A stretch of 51,983 bases of DNA from Anaerolineae bacterium (GCA_011174845.1 DUEW01000002.1:1-51983), one strand, 5' to 3'; positions 1 to 7,988 are shown, numbered from the stretch's first letter. Notes: generated by a model from the letters alone, not told the origin. Translations and numbers: made by a program.

Positions 1-600
1 ACGATGGGATGGACAGGCGTGGTTGGGATCATGGTGCTAGAAAGTGCCAACATCCCAATCCCTAGTGAAGTGACCATGCCGCTCTCAGGATGGTTGTTAA
101 TACAAGCGCAGGGTGGCACGGCCATTCAAGCAGCTTTATGGGGAGGGCTATGGGGTGCGATCGGTTGCACTCTAGGTTCGCTCCTTTCGTATGCATTGGG
201 TGCTTTGGGGGGTAGGCCCTTACTTGATCGCTACGGCAAATATCTCATGATCAGTCGCCATGATCTGGAAGTGGCGGACCGATGGTTTGCTCGCTGGGGA
301 GATTGGACGGCTTTTATATCCCGTTTACTTCCGATCGTGCGCACTTTCATATCTTTTCCAGCTGGAGTAGCACGCACAAGGCTGATACCTTTTACGGCAT
401 ATAGCTTCATTGGCTCTTTTTTATGGTGTGGTGCTCTTGCTTATGGTGGCTACGCCTTTGGGGCACGCTGGGAAGAGTTACGCGCGATCATGAGGCCTTT
501 TGATATCCCGATCGCCATCGTTCTAATTGCTGGCTTCGCTTACTACATTTATCATCACATACGCCGTGGAACTCGCACGTCAAATGAGGAGAAATCCTAG
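1..600 (+). CDS. DedA family membrane protein (5' end outside window)
   Basis: This encodes a DedA/SNARE-associated family integral membrane protein. Members act in membrane homeostasis and are linked to lipid flipping (undecaprenyl phosphate or phosphatidylethanolamine carriers). The visible part starts in the middle of the first conserved block, with E and PIPSEV-type residues (family consensus E-x-x-x-P-I-P-S-E), followed by a glycine-rich helix. A block near residues 105-125 (SRLLPIVRTFISFPAG) is the conserved DedA re-entrant motif with its essential arginines. The C-terminal helix lies near residues 165-185. An ATG lies at position 4, but the frame is open to base 1 and about 15-25 N-terminal residues of a normal DedA protein are missing, so the true start is probably upstream. 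Its end nearly touches the convergent PrsW-like gene (597). Substrate cannot be told from sequence. Confidence 0.9.
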   Translation, partial: TMGWTGVVGIMVLESANIPIPSEVTMPLSGWLLIQAQGGTAIQAALWGGLWGAIGCTLGSLLSYALGALGGRPLLDRYGKYLMISRHDLEVADRWFARWGDWTAFISRLLPIVRTFISFPAGVARTRLIPFTAYSFIGSFLWCGALAYGGYAFGARWEELRAIMRPFDIPIAIVLIAGFAYYIYHHIRRGTRTSNEEKS

Positions 601-1853
601 TTTACAACCTCCCCTCGATCCGTATGCTCGCCCAGAGTCTCAAGAGGTTTATCGAGTTCTATATGTTCGTGATCCCTCGCTAATTTCCGTGGTATTCGTA
701 CCAGTCCTGCTAACGCTATGCCACTAAGTATCGTGAGTAGGACCACTCCGCTAAAGTTGATCATGTCCAACATCGAGGGAGTAAGATTGACCGATAGGTT
801 TTCACTGGCAATCGCACCGAAGCTGATAACCAAAGCCACCCCGTTCCAAAAGGCATGCATAAAGACAGCACCAAGATACGCGCGTCCGAATGCTCCCCAT
901 TTACGCTTGATTACGGCTTGATTGAGTCCCCAACTTGCTAGACCAGCGGTGAAGCTGTGCATCATGGTGGCGCCAACGCGAGCGATCATTGTCGTGGTCC
1001 ATGCCGGACCGGGCTGAGTCAGGAAGAGAGCTTCAAACAATCCGTAGGCTGCTCCCCCGATCGCGCCACCGATGAAGGCTGAAGCAGGCGATAAGCGTCG
1101 TCGCAGAAGCGGCCAAATGACCATTGTCTTTGCAGCCTCTTCAATCAATGGGACCAGGATCATGACATAGCCTAAGATGATCAAGATGACGCTCGGTTGC
1201 CCAAGGATCTGCAAGGCACTCTCATATGCTTGAGGATCAAGCCATCGGTCCGGATTTGTCATGATATTGACGAATCTTCGACCAACCTCCGTGCTCATTA
1301 AGGACAAAACAATGGCCATTACCGTTGGGATTAAGAAGACAATCTCGAATAAAAATGAGGTGAAGGGGATTGCCCAGACCCCGATAAGGAATTGCCCCCA
1401 AACGCGTCGAGGTGAGTGGAGCGGGCCGTAACGGCGTACGATGATTACAACGATGAGGGCCGGCACCAAGGCAGTCAGGATGTGTGCAGGAGGTCCGAGG
1501 ATGTTGGGGTAGAAACCTAGTTCAAACGCGAAATGCCCCAATGTGAATGTAAGAGGAAGTAAAACGAGGCTTATCAGCCACAAAGATGAAGCAGGACGAG
1601 GTGGAAGAGGTGAATGACCAAGCAGTGCACGTAAGCTCAATACGCTGGTTGGTAGAGCGCATATCCCAACAAATGCGATCGAAGCGGCAGTCGTAATGCT
1701 GTAATCCGGACCATTGCTCATCCCTACCGAATCGGAGAACAGATTAGCGAAGACGATGATCCCAGAGAGAATGATGGCCAGCAAAAAGCCGCCCAGAGAT
1801 GCGATGAAAAGTATCAAGTTCAAGGGATCGCGTGCAGCGACTTTCTCGCTCAT
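597..1853 (-). CDS. PrsW family intramembrane metalloprotease
   Basis: The 418-residue protein has about nine hydrophobic segments. It carries the PrsW hallmarks: EEAAK at residues 238-242 (E-E-x-x-K), a conserved Glu in GLFEALF (about 274), His in MMHSFTAGL (about 299) and a last His in HAFWNG. In the family these residues bind zinc and form an intramembrane protease. Bacillus PrsW starts cleavage of an anti-sigma factor, while many other members have no known substrate. The start ATG overlaps the stop of the upstream selenoprotein gene by 4 bases (ATGA arrangement), so the two are translationally coupled and probably used together at the membrane. Residues 1-230 are longer than a minimal PrsW and contain four extra hydrophobic stretches. 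The substrate is unknown. Confidence 0.87.
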   Translation of the reverse strand: MSEKVAARDPLNLILFIASLGGFLLAIILSGIIVFANLFSDSVGMSNGPDYSITTAASIAFVGICALPTSVLSLRALLGHSPLPPRPASSLWLISLVLLPLTFTLGHFAFELGFYPNILGPPAHILTALVPALIVVIIVRRYGPLHSPRRVWGQFLIGVWAIPFTSFLFEIVFLIPTVMAIVLSLMSTEVGRRFVNIMTNPDRWLDPQAYESALQILGQPSVILIILGYVMILVPLIEEAAKTMVIWPLLRRRLSPASAFIGGAIGGAAYGLFEALFLTQPGPAWTTTMIARVGATMMHSFTAGLASWGLNQAVIKRKWGAFGRAYLGAVFMHAFWNGVALVISFGAIASENLSVNLTPSMLDMINFSGVVLLTILSGIALAGLVRIPRKLARDHEHIELDKPLETLGEHTDRGEVVN

Positions 1854-3097
1854 CGAGCCTCGATCGTCACGGATAGGATCACTACTTCAGGAGGGATCAG
1901 CAAGTCTTCTAAGGGTTGTCGTGCCCGTAGACTCTTTAAGAGATCGAGGCCCTCAATCACGCGTCCGAAGATCGTTCGGCTGTTGTTCAGTTCGGGGAGT
2001 GGTGCCAGCGTGATGAAGAATTGACTCCCGTTGGTATCAGGGCCAGAGCTGCTTAGTGCGACCATTCCTGGTTCGTCGAAGGACAGGGCTTCTGTGATTT
2101 CATCAGCGAAATGATAACCCGGCTCGCCGAAACCAGTACCGGTTGGATCCCCGCTCTCAACAAAGCCCTCCGGCACAACGCGATGAAAGAGATTGCCATC
2201 AAACCAACCTTCTTTCGCCAAGAAGATAAAGCTGTTTACTGCTAATGGGGCTTGATCTGGATAGAGTTGTAGGATGATCTCGCCGATATCTAATTCAATG
2301 CGAGCGAAATACTTTGTCTTCTCTTCGAAGGTCATTGGGGGGTAGCTGTCAAATTGCTTGCTTGTTAACAATTCAAGTCGAACGTAGGCTTCCAGATTGG
2401 TCAAGCTTGGTTTAACCTGATATAAAAAATCGTTTATGAATAATAATGGAGTTCCCGGGATCCCTGAAGCGATCCCCTTGTTGAAAGCTTCTTCCATATC
2501 TAGTGCATAACGTCCGCTCTCAATATCGTCTTGGAATCTTTGAACATCCATTTCAAGTTCTTCTGCAGCAGTGATCAGCCATTCCTTGAATTGCTCTGGG
2601 GAGAGTCCGGTCCATTCATTGTATTGTTCGAATAACAAGTCATGCATCGCCCAGAAAGATCCTTGATCACCAGCTGCTTCCGCCGCCTGACCGGCAAGGG
2701 ATGCTTTGTCATGTATCGATATCAAGGGAAAATGGCGAAAAACCGTACGAATGTCCTCAGGATGCCATTTTTCTAACTGCGCCAACACGGGCGCAAGCTG
2801 AGCACAATAAGGTCATTGGAAATCCGCGTATACTAAGAACGTCAAAAAAGCATCATTTAGGCCGCGGCTCCAGTCATCCTCTGAGACGGGAGGGATTGGG
2901 ACCAAAGTAGGTGATGGAATGGGAGGGACTGCAGTCGGAGGAATTGGGGACGGCGTTGATGTTGGGCCAAGCCGGATTGGTGTGCGAGTCGGAGTAGGAG
3001 GGCTTGTAGGTTGTGTTGTCCCAGCAGGTGCACACGCGGGAATGAAGAATGTTAAGCACAGAAGGCTCATCAGTAAAGAGAAATGGGACCTGATCAT
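1850..3097 (-). CDS. Selenocysteine-containing DsbA-like/cyclophilin fusion lipoprotein
   Basis: Read through one in-frame UGA (2813-2815), this is a single 415-residue protein. From the ATG at 3097 there is a lipoprotein signal with lipobox Ile-Pro-Ala-Cys (Cys22), then a Pro/Thr-rich linker to about residue 72. A thioredoxin/DsbA-like domain begins VYADFQ, then Sec95-Pro-Tyr-Cys98, with the cis-proline loop GIPGTPLLFIN near residues 212-222. A cyclophilin-type peptidyl-prolyl isomerase domain spans about 263-415 (FHRV near 304, GSQFFIT near 357). The UGA replaces the attacking cysteine of the CxxC motif, and frame and homology are intact on both sides. A hairpin 17 bases after the UGA and selC nearby support decoding as selenocysteine. 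It probably sits on the outer face of the membrane and handles thiol-disulfide and proline isomerisation. In the cyclophilin motif the usual Gln of QGGD is Glu (VESGD). An alternative in-frame ATG at 3172 would add 25 residues before the signal. It is coupled to the PrsW-like gene. Confidence 0.88.
2778..2815 (-). promoter_or_regulatory. Predicted bacterial SECIS element with Sec UGA
   Basis: On the minus-strand mRNA the UGA is at 2815-2813. After 17 bases comes UGCGCC (2795-2790), loop CGUGUU (2789-2784) and GGCGCA (2783-2778), a perfect 6-bp stem. The second loop base is G and the apical loop begins 23 bases after the UGA. This fits the published bacterial SECIS rules: G among the first two loop bases, and UGA-to-loop spacing of roughly 16-37 bases. 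The hairpin lies inside the coding sequence, as in fdhF-type selenoprotein genes, and should bind SelB. The stem is short and outer pairs are weak (one U-G), so the fold alone would not be decisive without the motif and selC. Confidence 0.82.
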
Positions 3098-3593
3098 CTT
3101 TGCTGGGAATGATCTCCGATTATTTTCCCTCGCTTGAGCGAGGATTTGTACGTTACATGGTTGAGCATTCATGATGTCTTGACCTCGGGACCATCTGTAC
3201 CTTGCTGCTGGTTGGTGACATCACAAAAGATCGATAAGACAAAACGCTCTCCTTGCATCATTTCATTCGTCACTTCCTGTAGTTCATCCTTGAATAAGAG
3301 GCGCCCATCAAATGGTTACGTCTTTCGAGAATCCCGATGCAATGGCCCGACCAATCCTTCGACCGTTACTCAAGATCATGGCAAGCTTGTCCTGAAAACT
3401 TGTCATCTATGCCTTCCCGCGTGGGTAACATTGTAGCAGGAAATCGATCGGAAAAGTCTACAGAGCTCATCACAGGATTATTGGCGCTGACGCATTCGAT
3501 GTAAGCTCATGAGGCGTGGTTAAACAGGGGAATGTTTCGCTTTATTCTTCACTTGATTCCCGATGTTCGATACGGTATCCTTGAGTTCCGTGA
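3098..3593. other. Intergenic region between selenoprotein gene and selC
   Basis: About 500 bases hold no gene I can support on either strand. Reading frames here are short and look like no known family. It must contain the minus-strand promoter for the selenoprotein-PrsW operon, which I could not place with confidence, and the plus-strand promoter of selC near 3553-3581. The part 3098-3172 is an open extension of the selenoprotein frame upstream of its signal peptide and could be coding if the ATG at 3172 is used. Confidence 0.5.
3553..3581 (+). promoter_or_regulatory. Candidate sigma-70 promoter for selC
   Basis: TTGATT (3553-3558) and TATCCT (3576-3581) are separated by 17 bases, and the mature tRNA-Sec begins 12 bases after the -10 box. 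The -35 matches the consensus at five of six positions including the TTGA core. The -10 keeps T-A-T and the final T. Position relative to the tRNA is right for a start about 6 bases upstream of the mature 5' end. This is inference from consensus only. Confidence 0.45.
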
Positions 3594-3687
3594 GGGAGTG
3601 GTTGGGTCCCGGTGGGCTCCCCGGTCTTCAAAACCGGTGGCGGGCTGCACAGCGGGCCGCGGTGGGTTCGACTCCCATCCACTCCCG
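3594..3687 (+). tRNA. selC: tRNA-Sec (anticodon UCA)
   Basis: This 94-nt gene folds as a bacterial selenocysteine tRNA. A perfect 8-bp acceptor stem pairs 3594-3601 with 3679-3686, with discriminator G at 3687. The 6-bp D stem (3604-3609 with 3614-3619) has a CGGT tetraloop. The anticodon stem CCGGT/ACCGG holds loop CTTCAAA, with anticodon TCA at 3628-3630. The variable arm (3638-3661) is long, and the 5-bp T stem (3662-3666 with 3674-3678) has loop TTCGACT. The 8+5 bp acceptor/T helix, 6-bp D stem, long extra arm and UCA anticodon are specific to tRNA-Sec and exclude tRNA-Ser. The CCA end is not encoded. It is charged with serine, converted to Sec-tRNA by SelA and delivered by SelB, neither of which is in this window. 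Protein frames running across it on both strands are not real. Confidence 0.96.
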
Positions 3688-3725
3688 CCTTGTTATTCAT
3701 AAGGATGATGATGGAGTCACACCAA

Positions 3726-4928
3726 ATGAGCGCTTCGTCTGAGTTGGTAGATCGTTTGCTCCCAGTGGTACGGCAAGTAATGTCAATCCGTGAGATGACC
3801 TCGGGTGGTGCAGAACATCGCTTCGCTGCACGATTTCGTGGCAGGTTGTATTTTGATGCAGACGAAGTGTACGATCGTCTTCTTCCTGTCTTCGCCCGTG
3901 AAGATACCACTTTGGTGTTACGTTCTGAGGATGAAGAACATATCATTTTAGCGATCCCTGGCCTCATCCGCCCAGGACCGTCTAATCCGTGGATCAACTT
4001 AGGGTTGTTCTTGTTGACATTGTTCAGCATGCTTCTGGCTGGTGCCATGTATAGCTATCAGGGACCAGAACCCGATACGATGGCGGGATATTTTATCTAC
4101 CTTCTACGTGATATTCCCCGGGGTGTGCCATTCGCGGTCAGTATGCTCGCTATCCTGCTTGCTCATGAATTTGGTCACTATCTCGCAGCCAGATATCACA
4201 AAACAGCTGTAACTCTGCCGTATTTCATCCCCCTTCCATTCAGTCCGCTCGGGACGCTTGGAGCCGCGATCCGATTGAAGGAACCGCCGAGGAATAAACG
4301 AGTATTGTTGGACATAGGTATCGCGGGTCCTTTGGCTGGTTTGATGGTCGCAATCCCGATTCTGATCCTTGGCCTCTCACTTTCAGACCTTGGCACGTTG
4401 CCGTCAACCCCTGATGCGTGGAGAAATCAGGTGTTGGAAGGGAATTCCGTGCTCTACTTGGCACTCAAGTACTTGGTTAAAGGCCAACTTCTGCCGGCTC
4501 CATTGGACTATGGTGGAGTTGCTCCCCTCCTGTATTGGGTGCGATATTTCTTCATTGGTCTCCCGCTACCTTACGGTGGTCTCGATGTGTTCATGCATCC
4601 CCTTGCATGGTCAGGTTGGGCGGGTTTGCTGGTGACCGCATTGAACCTCATCCCTGCCGGCCAATTGGATGGAGGACATATCAGCTATGTCCTGTTTGGT
4701 CATAAGGCTACAAAACTGGTGCCTTACATCATCGTCGCCTTGGTCCTATTGGGAATCTTTTGGTGGGGTTGGCTTCTCTGGGCAGGTTTGATTTTCTTCC
4801 TTGGTCGTGTATACGCTCAACCTCTAGACGATATCACTCCCCTCGATAAACGTCGGAGAACCTTAGCGATCCTTGGGTTGATCGTTTTTGTCCTGGTTTT
4901 CACACCCGTTCCGCTGACTGGGTTCTAA
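3726..4928 (+). CDS. Site-2 protease (peptidase M50) family membrane metalloprotease
   Basis: This is a 400-residue intramembrane zinc protease. The HEFGH motif (about residues 147-151) supplies the two zinc His ligands and catalytic Glu, and LDGGH (about 314-318) supplies the third ligand Asp. Between them are several hydrophobic helices and an insertion facing outward. The first 80 residues are a soluble N-terminal region seen in plant EGY-like and chloroflexal M50 proteins. I chose the ATG at 3726 because GGAG lies 9 bases upstream. ATGs at 3705, 3708 and 3711 are also possible (AAGG at 3701). The frame stays open upstream through selC, so longer calls are wrong. Bacterial relatives cut anti-sigma factors or clear signal peptides. 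The substrate here is unknown. Confidence 0.9.
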   Translation: MSASSELVDRLLPVVRQVMSIREMTSGGAEHRFAARFRGRLYFDADEVYDRLLPVFAREDTTLVLRSEDEEHIILAIPGLIRPGPSNPWINLGLFLLTLFSMLLAGAMYSYQGPEPDTMAGYFIYLLRDIPRGVPFAVSMLAILLAHEFGHYLAARYHKTAVTLPYFIPLPFSPLGTLGAAIRLKEPPRNKRVLLDIGIAGPLAGLMVAIPILILGLSLSDLGTLPSTPDAWRNQVLEGNSVLYLALKYLVKGQLLPAPLDYGGVAPLLYWVRYFFIGLPLPYGGLDVFMHPLAWSGWAGLLVTALNLIPAGQLDGGHISYVLFGHKATKLVPYIIVALVLLGIFWWGWLLWAGLIFFLGRVYAQPLDDITPLDKRRRTLAILGLIVFVLVFTPVPLTGF

Positions 4929-5063
4929 GCTTGAACATTTCCATGGCAAGTGAGATAACTATTCAAATCCCCAGAAAAAGTTCATTAACATGGCAATAAA
5001 GTCATTATCCATGACTCATGAAAACAAAAATCAATTGAGCCCAGCTTCGAATCTGTTTATTTA

Positions 5064-5086
5064 AAGAGCAGTGTGGCACTGTTCTT
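5064..5086. terminator. Inverted repeat between M50 gene and catabolic cluster
   Basis: AAGAGCAGTG-TGG-CACTGTTCTT forms a 10-bp stem with one mismatch and a 3-base loop. It lies 136 bases after the protease stop and 100 bases before the next gene. It could stop transcription of the protease gene, although the T-run is interrupted (GATTATTAT), or be an operator of the next operon. Confidence 0.35.
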
Positions 5087-5118
5087 GATTATTATCATCC
5101 TGTCATGATATGATTATA

Positions 5119-5136
5119 TGTAAGATATTATTTACA
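5119..5136. promoter_or_regulatory. Candidate operator upstream of the first catabolic operon
   Basis: TGTAA-N8-TTACA is an inverted repeat about 50 bases before the Gfo/Idh/MocA start, in an AT-rich stretch (5101-5165) that probably holds the operon promoter. A further TTTACA half-site follows at about 5143-5148. The binding protein is not known. A shared GATATTATTT core also appears in the region upstream of the GntR gene (13835-13844). Confidence 0.3.
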
Positions 5137-5184
5137 ACATAATTTACAATTCACATTCATCAATTCCTAGATAAGGAGAGATTC

Positions 5185-6234
5185 ATGACCCTACCAACAC
5201 GAATCTGCTTGGTCGGGGCAGGACGGGTGGCAAAAGTTCATGCAAACTCCCTCGTAAACCATGTGCCTACGGGGGAGTTGGTTGCTTTAGTGGATAATGT
5301 CCCTCAGGTATTGAAAGAGGCTGGTGATCGCTTCGGCATTGAAGCCCGTTTCGTAAGTTTAGAAGAGGCATTGAGCAAATCTGATTTCGATGCCGTCGTC
5401 ATCACGACGCCAACATTCACTCACGCCCACTTCGCAATAACAGCAGCGAAGGCAGGTAAGCATATCTTTCTGGAAAAGCCCATGGCTTTGAACATGGAAG
5501 AATGTGATGCAATTCTTCAGGCAGTTCATGAGAATGGGATCTTATTACAAATGGGCTTCATGCGACGCTTCGACCCGGAGTTTGTCACGGCAGCTAGCCG
5601 GATTGAGGCTGGTGAAATCGGGAAGCCTATGCTTATTAAATCTCTCACCCACGGTCCAGGTTTACCGCCTCCGTGGGCACGTGATTTGAGTAGATCGAAC
5701 GGGAATCTTGCCGAGGTCAACAGTCATGATTGGGATACATGCCGTTGGTTAATGGGGTCTGATTTCGAACGAGTATATGTTGAAGTAGCGAATTTCAAGG
5801 GTCGAGCTCGTGGCGTGGAAACCGAAGGTTTTTACGACACTTCCTTAGTCAACATTCGATTTGAAAGTGGTGGTCTTGGTAGTATTTCATGTGTCTGCCC
5901 ATGTGATTATGGTTACGATGCTCGGGTTGAGATCATCGGCGAGAAGGGCATCATGCAAATCGGAGAGCTGAAAGGTCAGGCCGTTGTGATCTGTGTAGAT
6001 CGTGATGAGGGGCTTGTTACGCCGATATTCCGAACTTGGCCGGAGCGATTTGCGGAGGCTTACATCCGTGAGATACGTCACTTCGTCGAGTGTATCCGTT
6101 CGGGAAAAGCCCCGAAAGTTGGTGGTATAGACGGACGGTGGGCGGTTGCAGGTGTTTTGGCTGGAACCAAATCATTTCAAGAAGAGCGGCCAGTTTATCT
6201 GAATGAAGTTCTTGAGGTTGGGATGAAACCTTAA
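5185..6234 (+). CDS. Gfo/Idh/MocA family NAD(P)-dependent oxidoreductase
   Basis: The 349-residue protein has an N-terminal Rossmann fold (GAGRVA at 11-16) and the family motif EKP at 97-99, whose lysine is used in hydride transfer. The C-terminal alpha/beta domain carries NSHDWDTCRWL near residues 178-188, where the conserved His/Asp of this family bind a sugar or inositol. Members oxidise myo-inositol, scyllo-inositol, glucose or other polyols or amino sugars. AGGAG lies 7 bases before the ATG. The stop overlaps the next ATG by one base (TAATG), so it is coupled to the Zn dehydrogenase. With an inositol-phosphate synthase elsewhere in the window an inositol substrate is possible, but the sequence alone does not decide it. 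Confidence 0.9.
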   Translation: MTLPTRICLVGAGRVAKVHANSLVNHVPTGELVALVDNVPQVLKEAGDRFGIEARFVSLEEALSKSDFDAVVITTPTFTHAHFAITAAKAGKHIFLEKPMALNMEECDAILQAVHENGILLQMGFMRRFDPEFVTAASRIEAGEIGKPMLIKSLTHGPGLPPPWARDLSRSNGNLAEVNSHDWDTCRWLMGSDFERVYVEVANFKGRARGVETEGFYDTSLVNIRFESGGLGSISCVCPCDYGYDARVEIIGEKGIMQIGELKGQAVVICVDRDEGLVTPIFRTWPERFAEAYIREIRHFVECIRSGKAPKVGGIDGRWAVAGVLAGTKSFQEERPVYLNEVLEVGMKP

Positions 6235-7307
6235 TGAACGAAAACACCATGCTTGCTGTGGTTTATTACGGACCGAATGATTTGAGGATCGAACAGCGTC
6301 CTATACCTGAAATTGGACCTGGGGAAGCCTTACTTGCTGTAGAAAGTGCCAGTATTTGCGGAACTGATTTAAGGATTCTCCATGGTGGTCATCGGAAGTA
6401 CCCAGTTGGTACAGTACGCATTCCTGGTCACGAGGTTGTGGGGAGAATTGTAAAGGTTGGAGAAGGGATTCATGTTGTCAAGGTCGGCGACCGCGTCTTT
6501 ATAGCCCCGAACATGGGATGTGGACACTGTAAGCAATGTGTTTCTGGGAATACCAATCTCTGTCCAAATTACACGGCAATCGGGGTGACAATTGATGGCG
6601 CTTTTGCCGAGTATATGCGTATCCCTCGCGAGGCGATTCAGCAAGGCAATTTAATCCCCATTAATGAAAAGGTTGATTCGGCGGTTGCGGCCTTGATCGA
6701 ACCTTTTGCATGTGTTCTCCGGGGGCAGGATGCCCTCCACATTCAGCCGGGTGAAGTTGTGCTGATTATTGGTGCAGGACCGATCGGCATCATGCATATG
6801 CTGCTCGCACGCTTTCATGGTGCCGGAAGAGTGATCGTCAGTGAGATGATTGACGATAGGCTGAAGGTAGCAGAGAAGCTCGGTGCGGATCGCGTCGTTA
6901 ATCCAGAGGGCGAGGATTTGAAGGCTGTGATGATAGAAGAGAGTGGGAAAGAAGGAGCAGATGTGATCATCGTTGCCGCGCCATCACATAAGGCTCAAGA
7001 GGCTTCACTCGAGTTGGCAGCCATCGGGGGTCGGATCAATTTCTTCGGTGGTCTGCCAAAAGACAAACCTTCCATTACGCTGGATTCAAACTTGGTTCAT
7101 TATAAGGAGTTGGTGATCACCGGAACCACGGGTAGTTCTAACAGCGATTGTCGTCGAGCTGCTGAGATCATTACTTCAGGAAAGATTGATCTGTCACCTC
7201 TCATTGACGCCCGATTCCCATTAAATCAAGCCCATGAGGCATTTGTGTCTGCTGAGGATCGAAAATCGCTGAAGGTCGTCCTGCAGCCTGCGAAAGGTGA
7301 ATTTTAG
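6234..7307 (+). CDS. Zinc-dependent medium-chain alcohol dehydrogenase
   Basis: This is a 357-residue MDR enzyme of the sorbitol/threonine dehydrogenase group. Catalytic zinc ligands are Cys42 and His66-Glu67. The structural zinc site is Cys96, Cys99, Cys102 and Cys110 (GCGHCKQC...NLC). The NAD-binding loop is GAGPIG near residues 180-185. It should oxidise a secondary alcohol of a polyol or sugar to a ketone. It starts within the stop codon of the upstream Gfo/Idh/MocA gene, so the two enzymes are made together and probably act on consecutive intermediates. Confidence 0.9.
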   Translation: MNENTMLAVVYYGPNDLRIEQRPIPEIGPGEALLAVESASICGTDLRILHGGHRKYPVGTVRIPGHEVVGRIVKVGEGIHVVKVGDRVFIAPNMGCGHCKQCVSGNTNLCPNYTAIGVTIDGAFAEYMRIPREAIQQGNLIPINEKVDSAVAALIEPFACVLRGQDALHIQPGEVVLIIGAGPIGIMHMLLARFHGAGRVIVSEMIDDRLKVAEKLGADRVVNPEGEDLKAVMIEESGKEGADVIIVAAPSHKAQEASLELAAIGGRINFFGGLPKDKPSITLDSNLVHYKELVITGTTGSSNSDCRRAAEIITSGKIDLSPLIDARFPLNQAHEAFVSAEDRKSLKVVLQPAKGEF

Positions 7308-7400
7308 AGACAATATGACATGAATTTTATGGAATGGATAAATAGGCATCCTCACCACGCTTCATATAAAGCTATTCTAGTTTGATAAGGAAAGCTAAGA

Positions 7401-7988
7401 ATGCCACAACAGCCATCATCTTTTATATTATCAATGACGGACGGACTTCCTGATCGGTTCGATCATCACACCACTCGGTACCTTTCCGCGATGAGAGGAC
7501 AATTCATCGATCAGAAAGCGTATCAAGAGAGGCTCACGAAGGAAGATCCTCTGTTATATGATGTATTTGAGATCAAACTTTCTGAGATGCCTGGTGAGCT
7601 CCAACATGGTGTCTCAGTTATTCATCCCGGGAAGGTGGGGGATGAGTATTTCATGACCAAAGGCCATTTTCATTTGGTGCTCGACACAGCGGAAGTTTAT
7701 TACTGCCTACGTGGGGATGGTGTAATGGTGATGGAAACGCCTGAAGGCGATTGGTCGGTAGAAGAGATGCATCCAGGGACAGTGGTGTATGTTCCCCCTC
7801 GATGGGCTCATAGATCCGTCAATGTTAATCTCGAAAGCGATTTGGTGTTGTTCTTTGTCTACCCTAGTAACGCTGGACACGACTATGGATCGATAGAGCA
7901 ACAAGGTTTTCGAAAGCTCATTCTGGATCGAGATGGTCGCTATGAAATCGTCGATAACCCGAATTGGCTTCCTCCCGATTTGCGATGA
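7401..7988 (+). CDS. Cupin-type glucose-6-phosphate isomerase
   Basis: The 195-residue protein matches the archaeal-type (cupin) phosphoglucose isomerase family. The metal-binding set is H89-x-H91 in TKGHFH, Glu98 in TAEVYY and His137 in RWAHRSVN, with the family-typical tail YPSNAGHDYG near 155-165. It interconverts glucose-6-phosphate and fructose-6-phosphate, or a related aldose/ketose phosphate. AAGGA lies 9 bases before the ATG. Unlike the sugar-isomerase (PGI superfamily) enzyme, this type often sits in catabolic clusters. Here it stands between a polyol dehydrogenase and an aldolase, which suggests local use on pathway intermediates. Confidence 0.87.
   Translation: MPQQPSSFILSMTDGLPDRFDHHTTRYLSAMRGQFIDQKAYQERLTKEDPLLYDVFEIKLSEMPGELQHGVSVIHPGKVGDEYFMTKGHFHLVLDTAEVYYCLRGDGVMVMETPEGDWSVEEMHPGTVVYVPPRWAHRSVNVNLESDLVLFFVYPSNAGHDYGSIEQQGFRKLILDRDGRYEIVDNPNWLPPDLR

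Noticed and set aside
2813..2815. In-frame UGA read as a frameshift or pseudogene stop
   Set aside because: Frame is the same on both sides, the stop is exactly at a catalytic Cys position, a fitting hairpin follows and selC lies nearby. A base error (TGT or TGC to TGA) cannot be fully excluded without reads, but is less likely.
3594..3687. tRNA-Ser with UCA-like anticodon or tmRNA fragment
   Set aside because: 8-bp acceptor, 6-bp D stem and anticodon TCA in loop CTTCAAA are specific to bacterial tRNA-Sec. A TGA serine codon is not known.
7401..7988. Generic cupin regulator domain
   Set aside because: The TKGHFH motif and the AGHDYG tail are specific to cupin-type phosphoglucose isomerase.
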